This document shows positions 1-12,600 of a DNA stretch of 64,000 bases, piece by piece; positions within the stretch are counted from its first letter, which is position 1, and each line of letters begins with the position of its first letter. The notes under the pieces were generated by a model. That model was not told the origin of the DNA, made no database searches, and saw only the letters and a program-made list of their open reading frames with translations. The stretch is from Micromussa lordhowensis. Lineage: Eukaryota > Cnidaria > Anthozoa > Scleractinia > Lobophylliidae. The DNA lies in NCBI GenBank assembly GCA_964020085.1, contig OZ026597.1, positions 11,608,944 to 11,672,943 on the forward strand, in the 5' to 3' direction. The translations under genes were made by a program, and so were the position numbers.

Positions 1-2536
1 ATAGGTAGTATTCAAAGTCAGGATCATCTGCTGCTGCAATGGCAACTACACTACCTTTAGCAGCCAAATCTGCAATTCTGACTGCAGTGTCACCAAGGGT
101 TGCTTCAGTCTCCTCAGCTGCTTGCCTGGTTGTAGCAATAGATGACTCCCTTTCTAGTCTGACCTCCTTCCAGTCGTCCATCCACTCCTTGTTGCTGCAA
201 TTCCCCTCATCACCACTGATGCAGTCAATGCAGTAACAAGTGCGGTTCCGAACAAATACCCTTCCCTGCTCTGCAGTTGTCTTGACACAGTGAAGCTTTC
301 GGATGCCTTTGAGTGTTTTAAAACTTCTGTCTGGTCTTCGTCTCACCACAGCGTCCTCACCTTCTGTAGGCACATAAAAGAAGACCCTCCGAGCAAGTCC
401 CACGGCTTTGGTTCGTGAAGCAAATGAAGATGCTGATGGAGTGGAAAAGTTCTCCGTAAGGAAATCGGTCATGTCCTTGGCATTCCTGATCACTGCTGTT
501 TTTCTCAGCACTGCCTGACTCACCTTCTGTTTGATATTAGCTCCAGCAGCATCTTGCTCACCTTTGGCATGCGAGGTCTCGAAGTAACTTCTCTGAATTT
601 GGAACCCATAGTCGAAAAGACAGCACGAAAGATCTCCAATACAATGCCGTGACTTGTACTGGGCAGCACACCCATCTGTGAACTCGTGTAGTTTGTTGAC
701 CTTGATTTGCAGCTGCTCTTCCAAGTAACCCTTCACCAGTTCCTGCGCCTTGTGCACTGAGTGGAAGTCTTGGACTTCATCATCAGAGATCACAAACAGG
801 TGCTCCTTTATTATCTGTGGATCCTCTTCTGTGCTTGTCTTTCCATCTACAAATTCCACTGCATGACGATACAGGATGGTGATGTGAAGGGAGACTTTAG
901 CCACATCAAAGTACTCCGACTGAAGCTCGTCCTGTTGCCTGCAGCTGTATCCTTCCGAATAGTCGTGAACACAAACTACCTCATTGAGTGGAAGGTGTTC
1001 AATTAGGTTGTCCATTTGCTCTCTCTGCCACTTTGCCATAAATGAATGGTACGGATATTCTTTCAGGAGGTCTGCAAAATATTGAAGCAATTCACTTGGT
1101 GGTGTTTGCTTTGTGATCAGCGCAATTTTTTTCTTTTCTTGCCCATTTGCCAAAAACTTTCCAGTTCCCACATAGGCATAGTGTTTCCAAATCACTTGTT
1201 CCTCTGTGTCTTCGGAGAGCTCTTCTGTTAGCAGTACAAACTTGTCCACACCACACTGGTCACAATCCCTATTAAGGCATTTCAGTTTGTGATAGGGCTG
1301 GTCATTTTGTTTTTCACACAAAGTAAGATCAGCTGCTTCAGTTAAAGTAGAGGGAATTGACACATCATTTCTTCCACTTTTTCTACATGCATTTTTCCAG
1401 AATTTCAAGCAGTCCTTAAAAACAATTTGTGTTTCAACATGCTTTCTACAAAGACATGACCTTCGGTCCTTTTCTTTTGCAGCACGGATGAAAAAGGGCT
1501 TCAAGGATTCAAACTTCCGCTGCTTTATTTTCACATCAGGGTGAATAGCCTGGAATTCCAAAAACGCTTCTGTTTGTGTTTTTTCGAGGACGTGCTTGGC
1601 ATGCTCAATGTATTCTTTTTTTCCGGTTCTTTTTCTCAGAACATCTTTTTTATCTCCTGTCGGTCTGCTGGCTTCATACGTCCAGTAATTGAAGACAAGC
1701 TGTTTATCTTCCTGGCTAATTGCATCGCCTCTTGTTTTCCGCTCAAGATAAAGCCAACTCTTTTTTTTCCCCGATAATATCTTTTGCCTCTCTTTGACGG
1801 CCTTTCTCACGCTCTTACGCCCCACATTTACCAGGGTAGAAAGCGTCTTTTTTGCCCTTGATTTACCAACATTTTGGCCAAAGGCAAGATGTTTCAATGC
1901 AGAATATGCAGCTTGCTTGTCCTTTGAGCGGCTTTTTTTAACATGGTCTGCTCCTTCCGCAATATCCGCTGCGAGAGCTCGAAGTGCCGCAGTTTCTTTC
2001 ATTTCTTCGGGCGATTTTATTACGCCTTTCTTCTGAAGGATTTTTCTTGTCCGTGGACTAGATGAAATAGCTTCAAGAAGTTCTGCCTTTTTTTCAGGAG
2101 ATTTTGGCAGAGCTTCAAATGTTTTCTTCAGTGCCCGTGTCTTGGCCATCCTGTTTTGGAATGTGGGCGTCGAAGGATTGGCAGTATCATCATCCGAACT
2201 TTGGCGAATTTCTTCCCTTCGTTTCTCTCGTAATCGTCTCACCCTTTCTCGAGTTTGCTGCCGAATTTTTTCTCTTCTTTCCTCATCTACAGCTTTCTTT
2301 TCCTTTTTTTTCTTTTTAGCCGCTAGTTGGTTTTGTTTTAACTGTTGAGACCGCCGTGTCACGCCAACGGCTTTCGTCTTCCCGGTTTTACGCTTGTACT
2401 CTTTGACGTCCGCAATTTTGCACTCACGATTTCGTTCGTAATACTTTCTGTCAGCTTCTTTCTTTTTCTCTATCTTTTTTTCTCTCCACTTCTTCATCTT
2501 TTCAGCACTCGAAGAGCTTTCCTTTTTGCTATTCAT
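1..2536 (-). CDS. Large DDE-transposase-like protein, N-terminal 845 codons, runs off left edge
   Basis: One uninterrupted minus-strand frame starts at the ATG at 2536 and is still open at base 1, giving at least 845 codons with no intron. The N-terminus (about residues 1-130) is very basic and probably coiled (MNSKKESSSS, then Lys/Arg/Glu-rich stretches). The middle has Cys-rich patches (SCLCRKH, DCDQCG). The C-terminal half carries an Asp in VHDYSEGY (about residue 525), an Asp in TDGCAAQYKSR, and SHAKGEQDAAGANIK. This D, D, H-GK-D layout resembles a family of multicopy transposase-derived proteins of marine invertebrates. The exact family is not recognised and the function is inferred. The frame stays open upstream to a stop at 2731 without another ATG. 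It lies downstream of the last AP3B exon on the same strand, so it is probably nested in an AP3B intron. A recent intact transposon gene is the simplest reading. Confidence 0.6.
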   Translation of the reverse strand, partial: MNSKKESSSSAEKMKKWREKKIEKKKEADRKYYERNRECKIADVKEYKRKTGKTKAVGVTRRSQQLKQNQLAAKKKKKEKKAVDEERREKIRQQTRERVRRLREKRREEIRQSSDDDTANPSTPTFQNRMAKTRALKKTFEALPKSPEKKAELLEAISSSPRTRKILQKKGVIKSPEEMKETAALRALAADIAEGADHVKKSRSKDKQAAYSALKHLAFGQNVGKSRAKKTLSTLVNVGRKSVRKAVKERQKILSGKKKSWLYLERKTRGDAISQEDKQLVFNYWTYEASRPTGDKKDVLRKRTGKKEYIEHAKHVLEKTQTEAFLEFQAIHPDVKIKQRKFESLKPFFIRAAKEKDRRSCLCRKHVETQIVFKDCLKFWKNACRKSGRNDVSIPSTLTEAADLTLCEKQNDQPYHKLKCLNRDCDQCGVDKFVLLTEELSEDTEEQVIWKHYAYVGTGKFLANGQEKKKIALITKQTPPSELLQYFADLLKEYPYHSFMAKWQREQMDNLIEHLPLNEVVCVHDYSEGYSCRQQDELQSEYFDVAKVSLHITILYRHAVEFVDGKTSTEEDPQIIKEHLFVISDDEVQDFHSVHKAQELVKGYLEEQLQIKVNKLHEFTDGCAAQYKSRHCIGDLSCCLFDYGFQIQRSYFETSHAKGEQDAAGANIKQKVSQAVLRKTAVIRNAKDMTDFLTENFSTPSASSFASRTKAVGLARRVFFYVPTEGEDAVVRRRPDRSFKTLKGIRKLHCVKTTAEQGRVFVRNRTCYCIDCISGDEGNCSNKEWMDDWKEVRLERESSIATTRQAAEETEATLGDTAVRIADLAAKGSVVAIAAADDPDFEYYL

Positions 2537-2603
2537 CTTTGAAGAACGCTTTTGTTTCCGCTCTGTTCTTGTGAAATCGCGTGGGTCGTAAGAATTGAAG
2601 TGG

Positions 2604-2652
2604 GCGATCCAGCACGTGTTTTCATGTTTCAGACGCGATCCAGCACGTGTTT
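2604..2652. promoter_or_regulatory. Duplicated 18-bp motif with CACGTG E-boxes upstream of the DDE-like gene
   Basis: The 18-bp string GCGATCCAGCACGTGTTT occurs at 2604-2621 and again at 2635-2652, just upstream of the gene that starts at 2536. Each copy contains a palindromic CACGTG box, a site for bHLH-type factors. A promoter role is inferred from position only. Confidence 0.35.
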
Positions 2653-4035
2653 CAGACCCTGAATTGTCCACAGAACACCCCGCATATACAGAGGAGAGGT
2701 CACAAAGGATCCCTTCGATGTTTATTTCTCATTAGCCGTTTGAGAGCTTCGTTTTGTGCAGTTTTCTGTGCAGAGCGGGTTTGAAATTTGATCGTTACAC
2801 TTAGATAAATACAAGGCGAGAGTGAATATAGGTTTCCGATTTAGTTTATTTCAAATATCTTCGGTTGTATTGTACATAAGGCTGTGAAACTTTGCGGATT
2901 TGTATTTGAATACGTGAACTGTGTTGTGGAGATGTCTCAGCGGCCAAGGTGACCTGGAAGCTGTGAACGCGCGGTTAACTGGGTGAGTAGTATTTCATTT
3001 TCGTTGATTCTTATTGACAACAACATCGTTTCCGAATTGGAAAATCATTAATTTCGTCTTTGCTATTGCTTATTTTGAAGAAATTTCTTTACAAGAGGAT
3101 AAATAAGTCTATGAACCTCACTCACACTAATCAACTTTATTTCTAGGTCCGCGTTCAAGTTGCTAGACCCGCACTTGTATGATACGAAGCTCTGTGGGAT
3201 CTCCAGCGTTACACAAGCACACAACAGCAACTAGAATTCAAGTTTTTATTCCTGTTGTTTTAAAAACGGACATTGAATGCTGTCACTTTGCACACAGTGT
3301 ACTTAAGCCCTACTCAATAAATAGATATAATGGAAGTCTCAAATTGTTATTGTTTTGAACACAAAATTTAACTTTATTTCTGTATTTATGCAAATGAGAT
3401 GTTACGCGTTACACCGAAAATATGGGTATATTTACAGTCAACTTCAATATTTTTCCACTCTTAAATTATTTCAAATGACAATATAGTGATGTTTTATTGA
3501 ACTACAATCATTGTAGCACAAAAAGGTCAAGTTTGGAAACAATCCGTCATTTGCTGACCAAGATATTGATATATTTATTTGAACAGCCCCAAATGGGCAC
3601 CATGATTGTGCTACAAGTCAATCTGCTTTCCAGATTCCCACTATTCCTATTTTCCCTTGACTTACGAGGTAGACAGCCAAGGTTCTGAGAGATTTTATTT
3701 TGGCACTGTACTGACAGGATCTACATTTATTCATATACTAGTATAAGATACCACTATCATTGCTTCAGAGAAAGCTATCTTAACCAGGCAGATTTTCTTT
3801 CGACAATTTGCAAACAAGTGAAAGAAGTTCATGTCAGAAACAAGTGAAAGAAGTCCATGTCAGTCAGTTTGCTGTCAATTTACCAAACATGAGGCAAATC
3901 AGGGCCAATAAAGCCTAGTAAAACTCGACATAGGGTGAGTATGCATCCAGCCCTTCAATTGTTTTCTTGGACTTTTTTTGAACTTTTTGTAATTCAGAGT
4001 AGTGTGCCAGGTTAAAGTTTTGTCTTTTGTCTTAC
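2653..4035. other. Non-coding stretch between the DDE-like gene and the last AP3B exon seen
   Basis: No conserved coding exon is visible on either strand. On the plus strand a donor-like GTGAGT at 2982, an acceptor-like pyrimidine tract with CAG-type end near 3146 and an AATAAA at 3318 could mark a short spliced non-coding transcript divergent from the DDE-like gene. That is speculative. I searched by eye for the missing AP3B hinge and ear exons here and found none. Confidence 0.4.
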
Positions 4036-7000
4036 CTGATTCTGAGTCTGATTCCGATTCTGAATAAAATGTAGATTTCTTTGACTTGGCATTCTTCTTC
4101 TTTGATGAGCTTGGTCCCCATACTGGCTGAATCTTTTAAAAAATACAGATAAATCAATATCCAAACACTTTGACAGGAGCTACAGTGTATAGTGCTGTTT
4201 TCATATCACTCAACTGATGAATGATTCAAGGTATGTTAGGCAATTTCTCAAAGTGTGTAAACCAAATCACATCTTCCACAAAATTGATCAATATAAATAC
4301 AGAAGAACAATTTTGTTTACAATTTGCAAAACATGAACCTTAATTCTTAGAGCTAACCACAAATCTCCTTACAAAATATATTTACAATATTTAGAGCGGT
4401 GGCAAGATCAGCCTTACATGTAGCTGGTTTTCATGTGGGTCCTCTTTCCTGGTCAAATTAAAATTTGGAGATGTTGGTTTTTGTGGAGGGAGGAAAGGCG
4501 GAGTACAGAGTAGAGATTACACAAAGTCTGTCTGTAATCTGCCTGGTACCAAGTGAATAGTCTATAATATAGAGTGTTATGGGTGTGCCCATAAGGGGAG
4601 GTTTGACTATAGCTGTAAGTTGGAAGTGATCTCCCAAGAGTGATCTACATCAACTTGTCTTTATAATTTCAGGTAATTGACAAGCAGACAGGCGATTTGG
4701 CTGAAAAAGCACCACATAAGTAAGACTTTCTCAGTGTAACTCCAAATTCTTAGACTGAGGTAGCATCACGCTTCTCAATCAGCAAGGAGAGTTAACGTTC
4801 AATGGGTCAGACATGCAGGACAAGTAACTCCATGAGCTAGCTCTGCTTGATATTACAAAATGTTCAAAGGTATTTGCAAACTCACTTCTACATCTCTAAC
4901 AGAAGGATCTGGGGCAACGTCTGGAAACTCTGGCAGTTCATGATAACCACCAGCTTTCAGGTTAATCATATGAGACAAGGAGCCAACTTGAAAACCTTGA
5001 CGATCTGAAACACAAGCAAGTGTTGGAAGATAATTGAACTTCCTTTACTTTTAGGATTAATGGCAGAAGGTACTTTTCTTGATTGTCTGAGCAAAATAAT
5101 TTGATAAACCGTGATGTGTTTTTTCGGTCTCTCAACAACTCCAATAGTGTTTGAATGTGGTTGAACATGGCAAGGATTCACTGAAAGAGTCTGGATAATT
5201 GAAAGTCATGAAAAATGAGAACAGTAATGATGCAGAACTAAGTAACTGTCAACACTACTAAAGAAAATAAGATATGTTGAAACATAATAATTCTTGCATC
5301 ACAATCTCACTGCTCACTTAGTAATTATATCATACCTTTAAATACTGATTGTATAACTGGTGGAGGCTTTGATGCCAAAAATATTTTCTTCACATGTTTA
5401 CTGAGATGACCACCCTATGCAAAAGGCATACAATAACATTCATTCAGTATTACATTTAAGTATGCTTGGTTTAATATTAAGCTTGGAAAATGTAGCCTGA
5501 CTGCACTAAAACCCAAAACAATGACACAACCACCAAAACGAAATAAAGTTAACGAAACCACCTAAAATTTTAATGAGGTACATGTACATGTGTCATAGCA
5601 GGTGCTTTTTGAAACAAGTTTGCATATTTTACTGTGTAGAGTTCTATATCACTACTTAAAAATCAGAAGTCTACCGTGTCATTTGGAATGAGCAGTTGCC
5701 GTAGAAACCTTGCTCTGTCTCTGACATCGTAACTCTGATCATACTTTGCAAGGTTCAGCACATACTGGCACAGAAGTTTGGTCTACAAACAACCAGAAAG
5801 AAAAGGTTAATCAGAGGATCAAGTAGCCATACTATACCTTACTTTATACTCATGGGTGAAGGAATACACCATGACAGTTAAATGTCTTGCTAAGGAAAGT
5901 GACACAATGACCTTAGCTAGCCTGGCTCAAACTCAGAGTTCAACACACTAACAACTAGACCATTATGCCTCCAGCAAAACAGTGAGGGGGATGCATCTTA
6001 AGAGCCGCCCTCTATAAATATCAACTATCATCGTTTGGACGAGAAAAAATGAAATTTCTCAAACTTTCTCAGATGAATGGTCTAGATAAGTGATTCACAA
6101 AAATATAACTTTCAGTTCAATTCGATTTGTATTTTAGCGCTGGGGCGACCATCTTGTGTTTGCCGCTCTGAGAGGGCTTTCAGCGGCCATTTTAGGGCAC
6201 ATTTTGAACAACTTGCCATACAAATAAAACGTTATAAATCCAGATAAAAACCCATTATTCGAGACAAGCAAATGTTTCTTGTTACGTTGAAGGGCTGTTT
6301 TAGGAATTTAATCGACATCTGAATTTTTTCGAGATTTTTACATTTCTTCCCTTTCGAGTTACTCTTGAAGCGCCTTAAAAATGGCGAAATTTAAAGGAAA
6401 ATGTCGCCAAAAGTACATCAATTGAGATCCCAAAACTACATTCCACTTAAAGAGCAATGTCTAACGTGTAAAAATATGTAATAAAATTTTGGGGCAGTTA
6501 AAACTGTAAAATATTAGAAGAAGAAGTCTAAGGTGTGCTTTTGTCAACAAACACCTACGTCCTTATTAGCAAAATAAAGTGAAAATAACGATGCACGAAG
6601 TAAATAATGATATGTTCCACTTACCTCGCGACATGTCGACAACTGGATGTTCCACGATACCTCATGTTATATTATCAGTAGGTTTCAGCCGCATTTTCGA
6701 TGCTTAGTAAACGAAATCACTCTGACACATTCCAACGGTTAAGCTGATTGCAACTCCACGAAGCCCGCGTCATAACATCTTTCGCCTCATAATCGCCGTT
6801 TGCAAGAAGTTTAACAATTTGCTGAGATCTTAACTGTCCCAAAAGTCTGTCAGCAGCCTTTAAATCCTCCTCTTAATCGATAATTCTCGTCAAGAACTCG
6901 TTTAAGTTCAGTTCTGTTTCGATCTGTTGTCATTATTCCACAGATTGCGTTACACATAACAAGTGCACATTTCAACTGGCAGGGGTAGGGTGGGTAGCAA

Positions 7001-9547
7001 ATGAAACTGAAACCGGCTTTAAAAGCCATTTTACGTATTTCAGTGGCTAAACTAGTAATCAGCTTTCTCACGGAATTATTTGAACATGAGCTACTGTTTG
7101 GGAAATTTGAGTCATTCTGTAGGTTATTTATTTTTTTCGTGGTCGTGGTGGGGGGGGGGGGAAGGGGTGCACAGTGTCTGGTCAAGTAACCTCTTGATCA
7201 GTATTGTCAGTTCATCAGTGAGTCACTGTTAGGGGTTTTCAGGATACTCGCTATTTGGGTACAAAATTAACAATATACGAAAGTGAGGGAAAAAATTAAT
7301 GGGGTAGAGGATGTTTAGATCAGATGAAGCGGGACATTGAGTAGCAAATCGTTAAGCTGGAATGAACAGGGTACGGGATATTTAGGCCAGAGATTAATAG
7401 GTTATGGGATACACAGAACCCCCCTCCCCCTCTTGTAATGGAGCCTCAACAATGATCTGCTGTTTAGGGTAAAATAAATGTTTGCCAACTGCTATAAGCA
7501 TTTATTCAGGACTTTTAGTATGTAGTTATATCACGGTGGAACGGTCAGAACTTCATGCTAGCCCACATATCCATATAGGACATAACCATATATGGATATA
7601 TATGGATAAGACAATATGGGAGTGTGCTCTATATGTGGGCTAGCATGAAGTTCTTGCCCGGTGGAACTGATATGAAAGTTTGGGGTCCGATTTTAGGTAA
7701 CGCACTTCCTTATTAGTAATTTCTAAGCTCATGCTCGTTACCCTGAATAAATAGATAAAGACGGAGCTAGAAAAATAAACAGAATTTAATTTTCCCAAAT
7801 ACTGTACCGTTTAAATCAAATTCTTACACGACACCCTTTAAATTGTGTTTGTGCAAACAGATTGAGGCGCAGCCAACATCCCACACTCATGATATCGGTA
7901 AACAAATATCTCAAGCTCATTGACAGCTTTTAGTTTTTGGCAAGAGTTTGAATATACTACAAGTAAAATACAAATAGATTTCCAATAAAAACCCCGTACT
8001 TGTTTTTTTGTTCTGCCTTATACTTTTGTCTTTCGCTGCCTGAAATACCATCCTGTTGCGAAGGGAACACACTGCCAAATAGTGCGCAAGAGGTAACGGT
8101 AAGCGTCGTTTTATTGAAACTCCTTGTATTTTCTTAGCCGTTCCACTTTTGCATCTCATAAGGAAATGCTCAGAAAATTACTGAAGGGGCTTCTGTTTTT
8201 TTGTGGGCACAGTGCATCCTGTAAGGCATGGTTTAGACGCCAGGCGCGCGCTTGGGTTGGAACTGACCTACAATGTAATCAACTACGCTACCAAGCACGC
8301 GACGTCTTGTTGTGACCGAATCATTTTCACAGTAAAATTACGATCCTGTACTAACACAAGGAACACCAAAAAAGCAGCTTATGCCTGACCAGTAACTGTT
8401 AACGGATTCCAGCTGAAAAACTAGGTGTTATCGTATGTGTGAAGAAAAAATCATACTGAGATCCAACTGCACAGGGCATAATGCGCGCTCAAAACAAGTG
8501 CAATGTTTGACTTACTGGAGAGATGACAGGAAAAAATGTAACGGACACCTTCAAAGTTTTACAACTAAACCTATGATTGGAAGAGGTGGCGCGGCCTAGT
8601 GGTCTTGGTTCAAATCCTTCACCCTACCACTCTCTGGATATTTGTTCTCAGTAGTCCCGACTTCAACTCCTCGACCGCGTTGTGTAAATAGCCAACTGGC
8701 CAGTCTCCCACCAGTTGGGATTCTTAACAATTTATGTTCTATTTCAACATGTTCTATCTTTGTGGATTCCAATAACTCTTGCTAATATCTGCTTTTTCCA
8801 CGTTTTCCTAATCTGCGAAAATACATTTTACTGACCCTGTCCCACCCGTAGGTGATCCGTCAAAAAGATGCGCCGGTCAGCCGCTAATATCGTTCAGTTC
8901 TGTGATGGAGCACAGCTCCATGTCTGCACAAGACTACTTATCAACTCTATGTAGGGCGCTTTACGCGATCTAGGGACGCTGCAAACATCTAGATCAAAAT
9001 ACTCGCATATCAGGTGAAGCATGTTGACGCTTAGCTTTTTAAAGCCATTAGATGCGTTTAAGGCACACAAGTTGAACGAGTCATAAACAATTGGATGACT
9101 TAACTGACACTTTTCAAGAATATCTGCTCGGGTTGATGAATACGCAGCTTCATCCTCAGCGGCTGTTATGTCTTCTTCGAGGATCTCCTCCCGTCTGTTT
9201 TTTGGCTTTGCAGCCATTCTGGAGAAGGATTGAACCTGCTGAGGAGTCAGGAACACATCTAAGGTGAACCGGCTACTTCCGTCCTCATCTTTTGCGTACC
9301 TCATCTCTTGTGCTACAGTAACTGCTTCGACTTTATGGCCCGTCTCCTGACCTAAGAAAAAATTTTCTTCGAAAAGCCACGTGTAGTCGCAGAAAATTTT
9401 GCTCTGAGTTTTTCACTCAAATTTCTGAGCATTTTTGTGCATATTTCAGGCTCCACTGATCCGAGCACTCTGATCTGGAAATCATTGGAAAGATCTTTCC
9501 CTCTTGCAGAAGTTGAGTATAAATTATTATTATGTATTTGATTATTA

Positions 9548-9625
<78 letters not shown>

Positions 9626-12600
9626 GCAATTTTACTCAAAGGTGAGACGTCAGAAGTGGAACAAACGCCAGGGCTCGTCACGGGCGGTTAGGAGCGGCAC
9701 GGGAGTCAATGAGCTAAGGACATTTTTGACATGGGGCCGGCTAAGGGCTCAGTGAGGGTCTAGGAAAGCCAAATAAAAACATATGCTGCGACAGTGTCCA
9801 ACAACTCGACCTGTAGGCAGGCCCAGCCTGTAAGTTAATTAATATGGTTTAACCATACCTTGAAGCTGTGTCCACTGTGCAATCTTAAACGAGTTAGTTC
9901 ATGAGAATCTTTGTTTAAAAGGAGGATTTTAAAGGCTGCTAACAGACTTGTGAATCAGTAGGCATTTTAGCAAATATTAACAACTTGAAAATGGTTTTGA
10001 CGAGGCGAAAGACACGTTATATTGATAAATGACTATGTTCTCTGACGCGGGCCGCCGACATAAATTTCGTGTATCTTGTTAATTAATTTTTTACCTAAAT
10101 AACCAGTTTCCCAAAAACCCCTAATTAACAGGGCATCATTAATGAACTGATTAACCTGAGCAATAGATAATATACAGATCATTGTCTCTTGACCTGATAC
10201 TGGCTATCTTGTTCTTTTTGATACAATTCGGGTCCAGCCACTCCCCCCCCCCCCCTCCACTACCCTCCATCGACCACAAAAAATGACGCAAATTTCCAAG
10301 CAGTAGCTCATAATCAAATCATTCCGTGAGAAAGCTGATTACTAGTTTAGCCACTGAAATACGTAAAATGGCTTTAAGCCAGTTACAGTTTCATTTCCTA
10401 CCTCCCCCCCCCCCCACCCCTCTCTCTATCCCTACCAGTTGAAATGTGCACTTGTTATGTGTAACGCAATCTGTGGAATAATGGCAACAGATCGAAACAG
10501 AACTGAACTTAAACGAGTTCTTGACGAGAATTATCGATTAAGAGGAGGATTTAAAGGCTGCTGACAGACTTTTGGGACAGTAAGGATCTCAGCAAATTGT
10601 TAAACGTCTTGCAAACGGCGATTATGAGGCGAAAGATGTTATGACGCGGGCTTCGTGGAGTTGCAATCAGCTTAACCGTTGGAATGTGTCAGAGTGATTT
10701 CGTTTACTAAGCATCGAAAATGCGGCTGAAACCTACTGATAATATAACATAAGGTATCGTGGAACATCCAGTTGTCGACATGTCGCGAGGTAAGTGGAAT
10801 ATATCATTATTTTCTTCGTGCATCGTTATTTTCACGTTATTATGCTAATTAGGACGGCGGTGTTTGTTGACAAAAGCACACCTTAGACTTCTTCTTCTAA
10901 CATTTTATAGTTTTAACTGCCCCAAATTTTTATTGCATATGTTTACACGTGAGACATTGCTCTTTAAGTGGAGTGTAGTTTTGGGATCTCAATTGATGTA
11001 CTTTTGGCGATATTTTCCTTTAAATTTCGCCATTTTTAAGGCGCTTCACAAGTAGCTCGAAAGGGAAGAAATGTAAAAATCTCGAATAAATTCAGATGTT
11101 GATTAAATTCCCAAAACAGCCCTTCAACGTAACAAGAAACATTTGCTTGTCTCGAATAATGGGTTTTTATCTGGATTTATAACGTTTTATTTGTATGGCA
11201 AATTGTTAAAAACTGCCCTAAAATGGCCGCTGAAAGCCCTCCCAGAGCGGCAAAACCAAGGTGGTCGCCCCAGCGCTAAAATACGAATCGAATTGAACTG
11301 AAAGTTATATTTTTGTGAATCACTTATCTAGACCATTCATCTGAGAAAGTTTGAGGAATTTCATTTTTTCTCGTCCAAGCGATGATAGTTGGTATTAACA
11401 GAGGGCGGCTCTTAATTGTATAATTGATGCTAGAAGAAATGTGGATCAGATAACTTGAACTTAATGAGCATCGTGTACATCATGTATGCTGACTATAATA
11501 AAATCCACTCACCTGTTTTGGGTTTGTGATGAATAACTTTGAGCCTAAATTAAGAATCTGCAACTTGACAATATCCTCCTACAGAAACGGAATTCAATTC
11601 AGGACACTATTGATCATAGAAATACAATAACTATAAACATTTCATCCAGGTAAACTTCAATAACAGTACATTAAGTCTTTATCTCCATTCTGAACTGGTG
11701 CCCAAGTTAAATCCTGCATGTATCTCAAGGAGTCAAACAATACTCATTAAATTATTGGATGGGGTGGAATAATATATGTCCACGTTGACCTCAGCTAGTA
11801 CATACATGTACATACATGTATTACATGTACATAGAAGTGTGATTGGGACTGCTGACGGTTTAAAAATCTAACTAATATGGTTTTTCAGTTTGGTAGCAGG
11901 ATATTCTCCCAGTTGACTTCCCAAGGTTAGTTCCCCCATGTTGCATCAGTTACTCATGTTTACAGGGTGACTAACCAGATGAAATGTTATCACACAAATG
12001 TGACCTAGTCTGATGTTCTGCATATATATGTATTTTAATTTTTTTTTGAAATAGTATATTTTATTGGTACAAACATAATGCAATATTACAACAAATCACA
12101 AAAAAAGAAAAAACAAAGGTGTTACAACTGATAATATCCTTAATAATTATGATGATTTATAATGTAGAGAAGACCTGTCTGGTGATTGACAACCTCATGC
12201 CTGTATGCCCTGGGCTATCCTTGTCAAGTGCATCACAAATCTCACCTCAGATCCAAATGTTTTCGCCATTTTCCTCAGGACATCTGGTGCAACCTTAGGG
12301 ACTCTCTCACAATATTCTCCTAACAACCAAAGAATGCTTGCTCTGGCCATCGGAACCTGACAGAAAATCTCAATGTGAGTTTTAAATACTAAGATCGAGT
12401 GGCAAAAAATCCTATCCAGACATAGCTACTGGTAACTTCACAAGTGTTATGACACTTACCGTGATAGAATCCACTAATTTCGCCATATGCGTAATGATCT
12501 CTGAATTCCCTTTTGGCTGCAAAAGAGTAGTGGAAAAACAACGAATTGAAAAGAAAAATTGTTTCAGCTTTAAGTATGCAAATGAGGATAGAAGAACGTA

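Larger units (their letters stand above)
5998..11415. mobile_element. 5.4 kb TTAA-flanked foldback element with about 1.17 kb terminal inverted repeats
   Basis: TTAA at 5998-6001 is followed by GAGCCGCCCTCT, and the mirror image AGAGGGCGGCTC ends in TTAA at 11412-11415. The arms, 5998 to about 7172 and about 10236 to 11415, match as reverse complements over their whole length with scattered substitutions and small indels. TTAA target duplications are typical of piggyBac and Kolobok DNA transposons. No transposase was found inside, so the element is non-autonomous or decayed. The interior holds a hairpin MITE, a partial SINE-like piece near 8585-8710, a fragment of a multicopy coral-type gene (8894-9351), an ATT microsatellite and a diverged extra copy of arm sequence (9890-10060). 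It fills most of AP3B intron 18 (5783-11512). Confidence 0.85.

Noticed and set aside
1740..1780. Apparent frameshift in the DDE-like gene at an eight-A run
   Set aside because: A careful codon count shows GGG AAA AAA AAG AGT TGG; the frame continues without a break to base 1.
2536..4035. AP3B hinge and ear exons downstream of 4036
   Set aside because: No minus-strand frame with ear-domain composition was seen; they must lie beyond the left edge.
9417..9755. Poly-Asn and poly-Ile open frames on the two strands
   Set aside because: Produced entirely by the ATT microsatellite.
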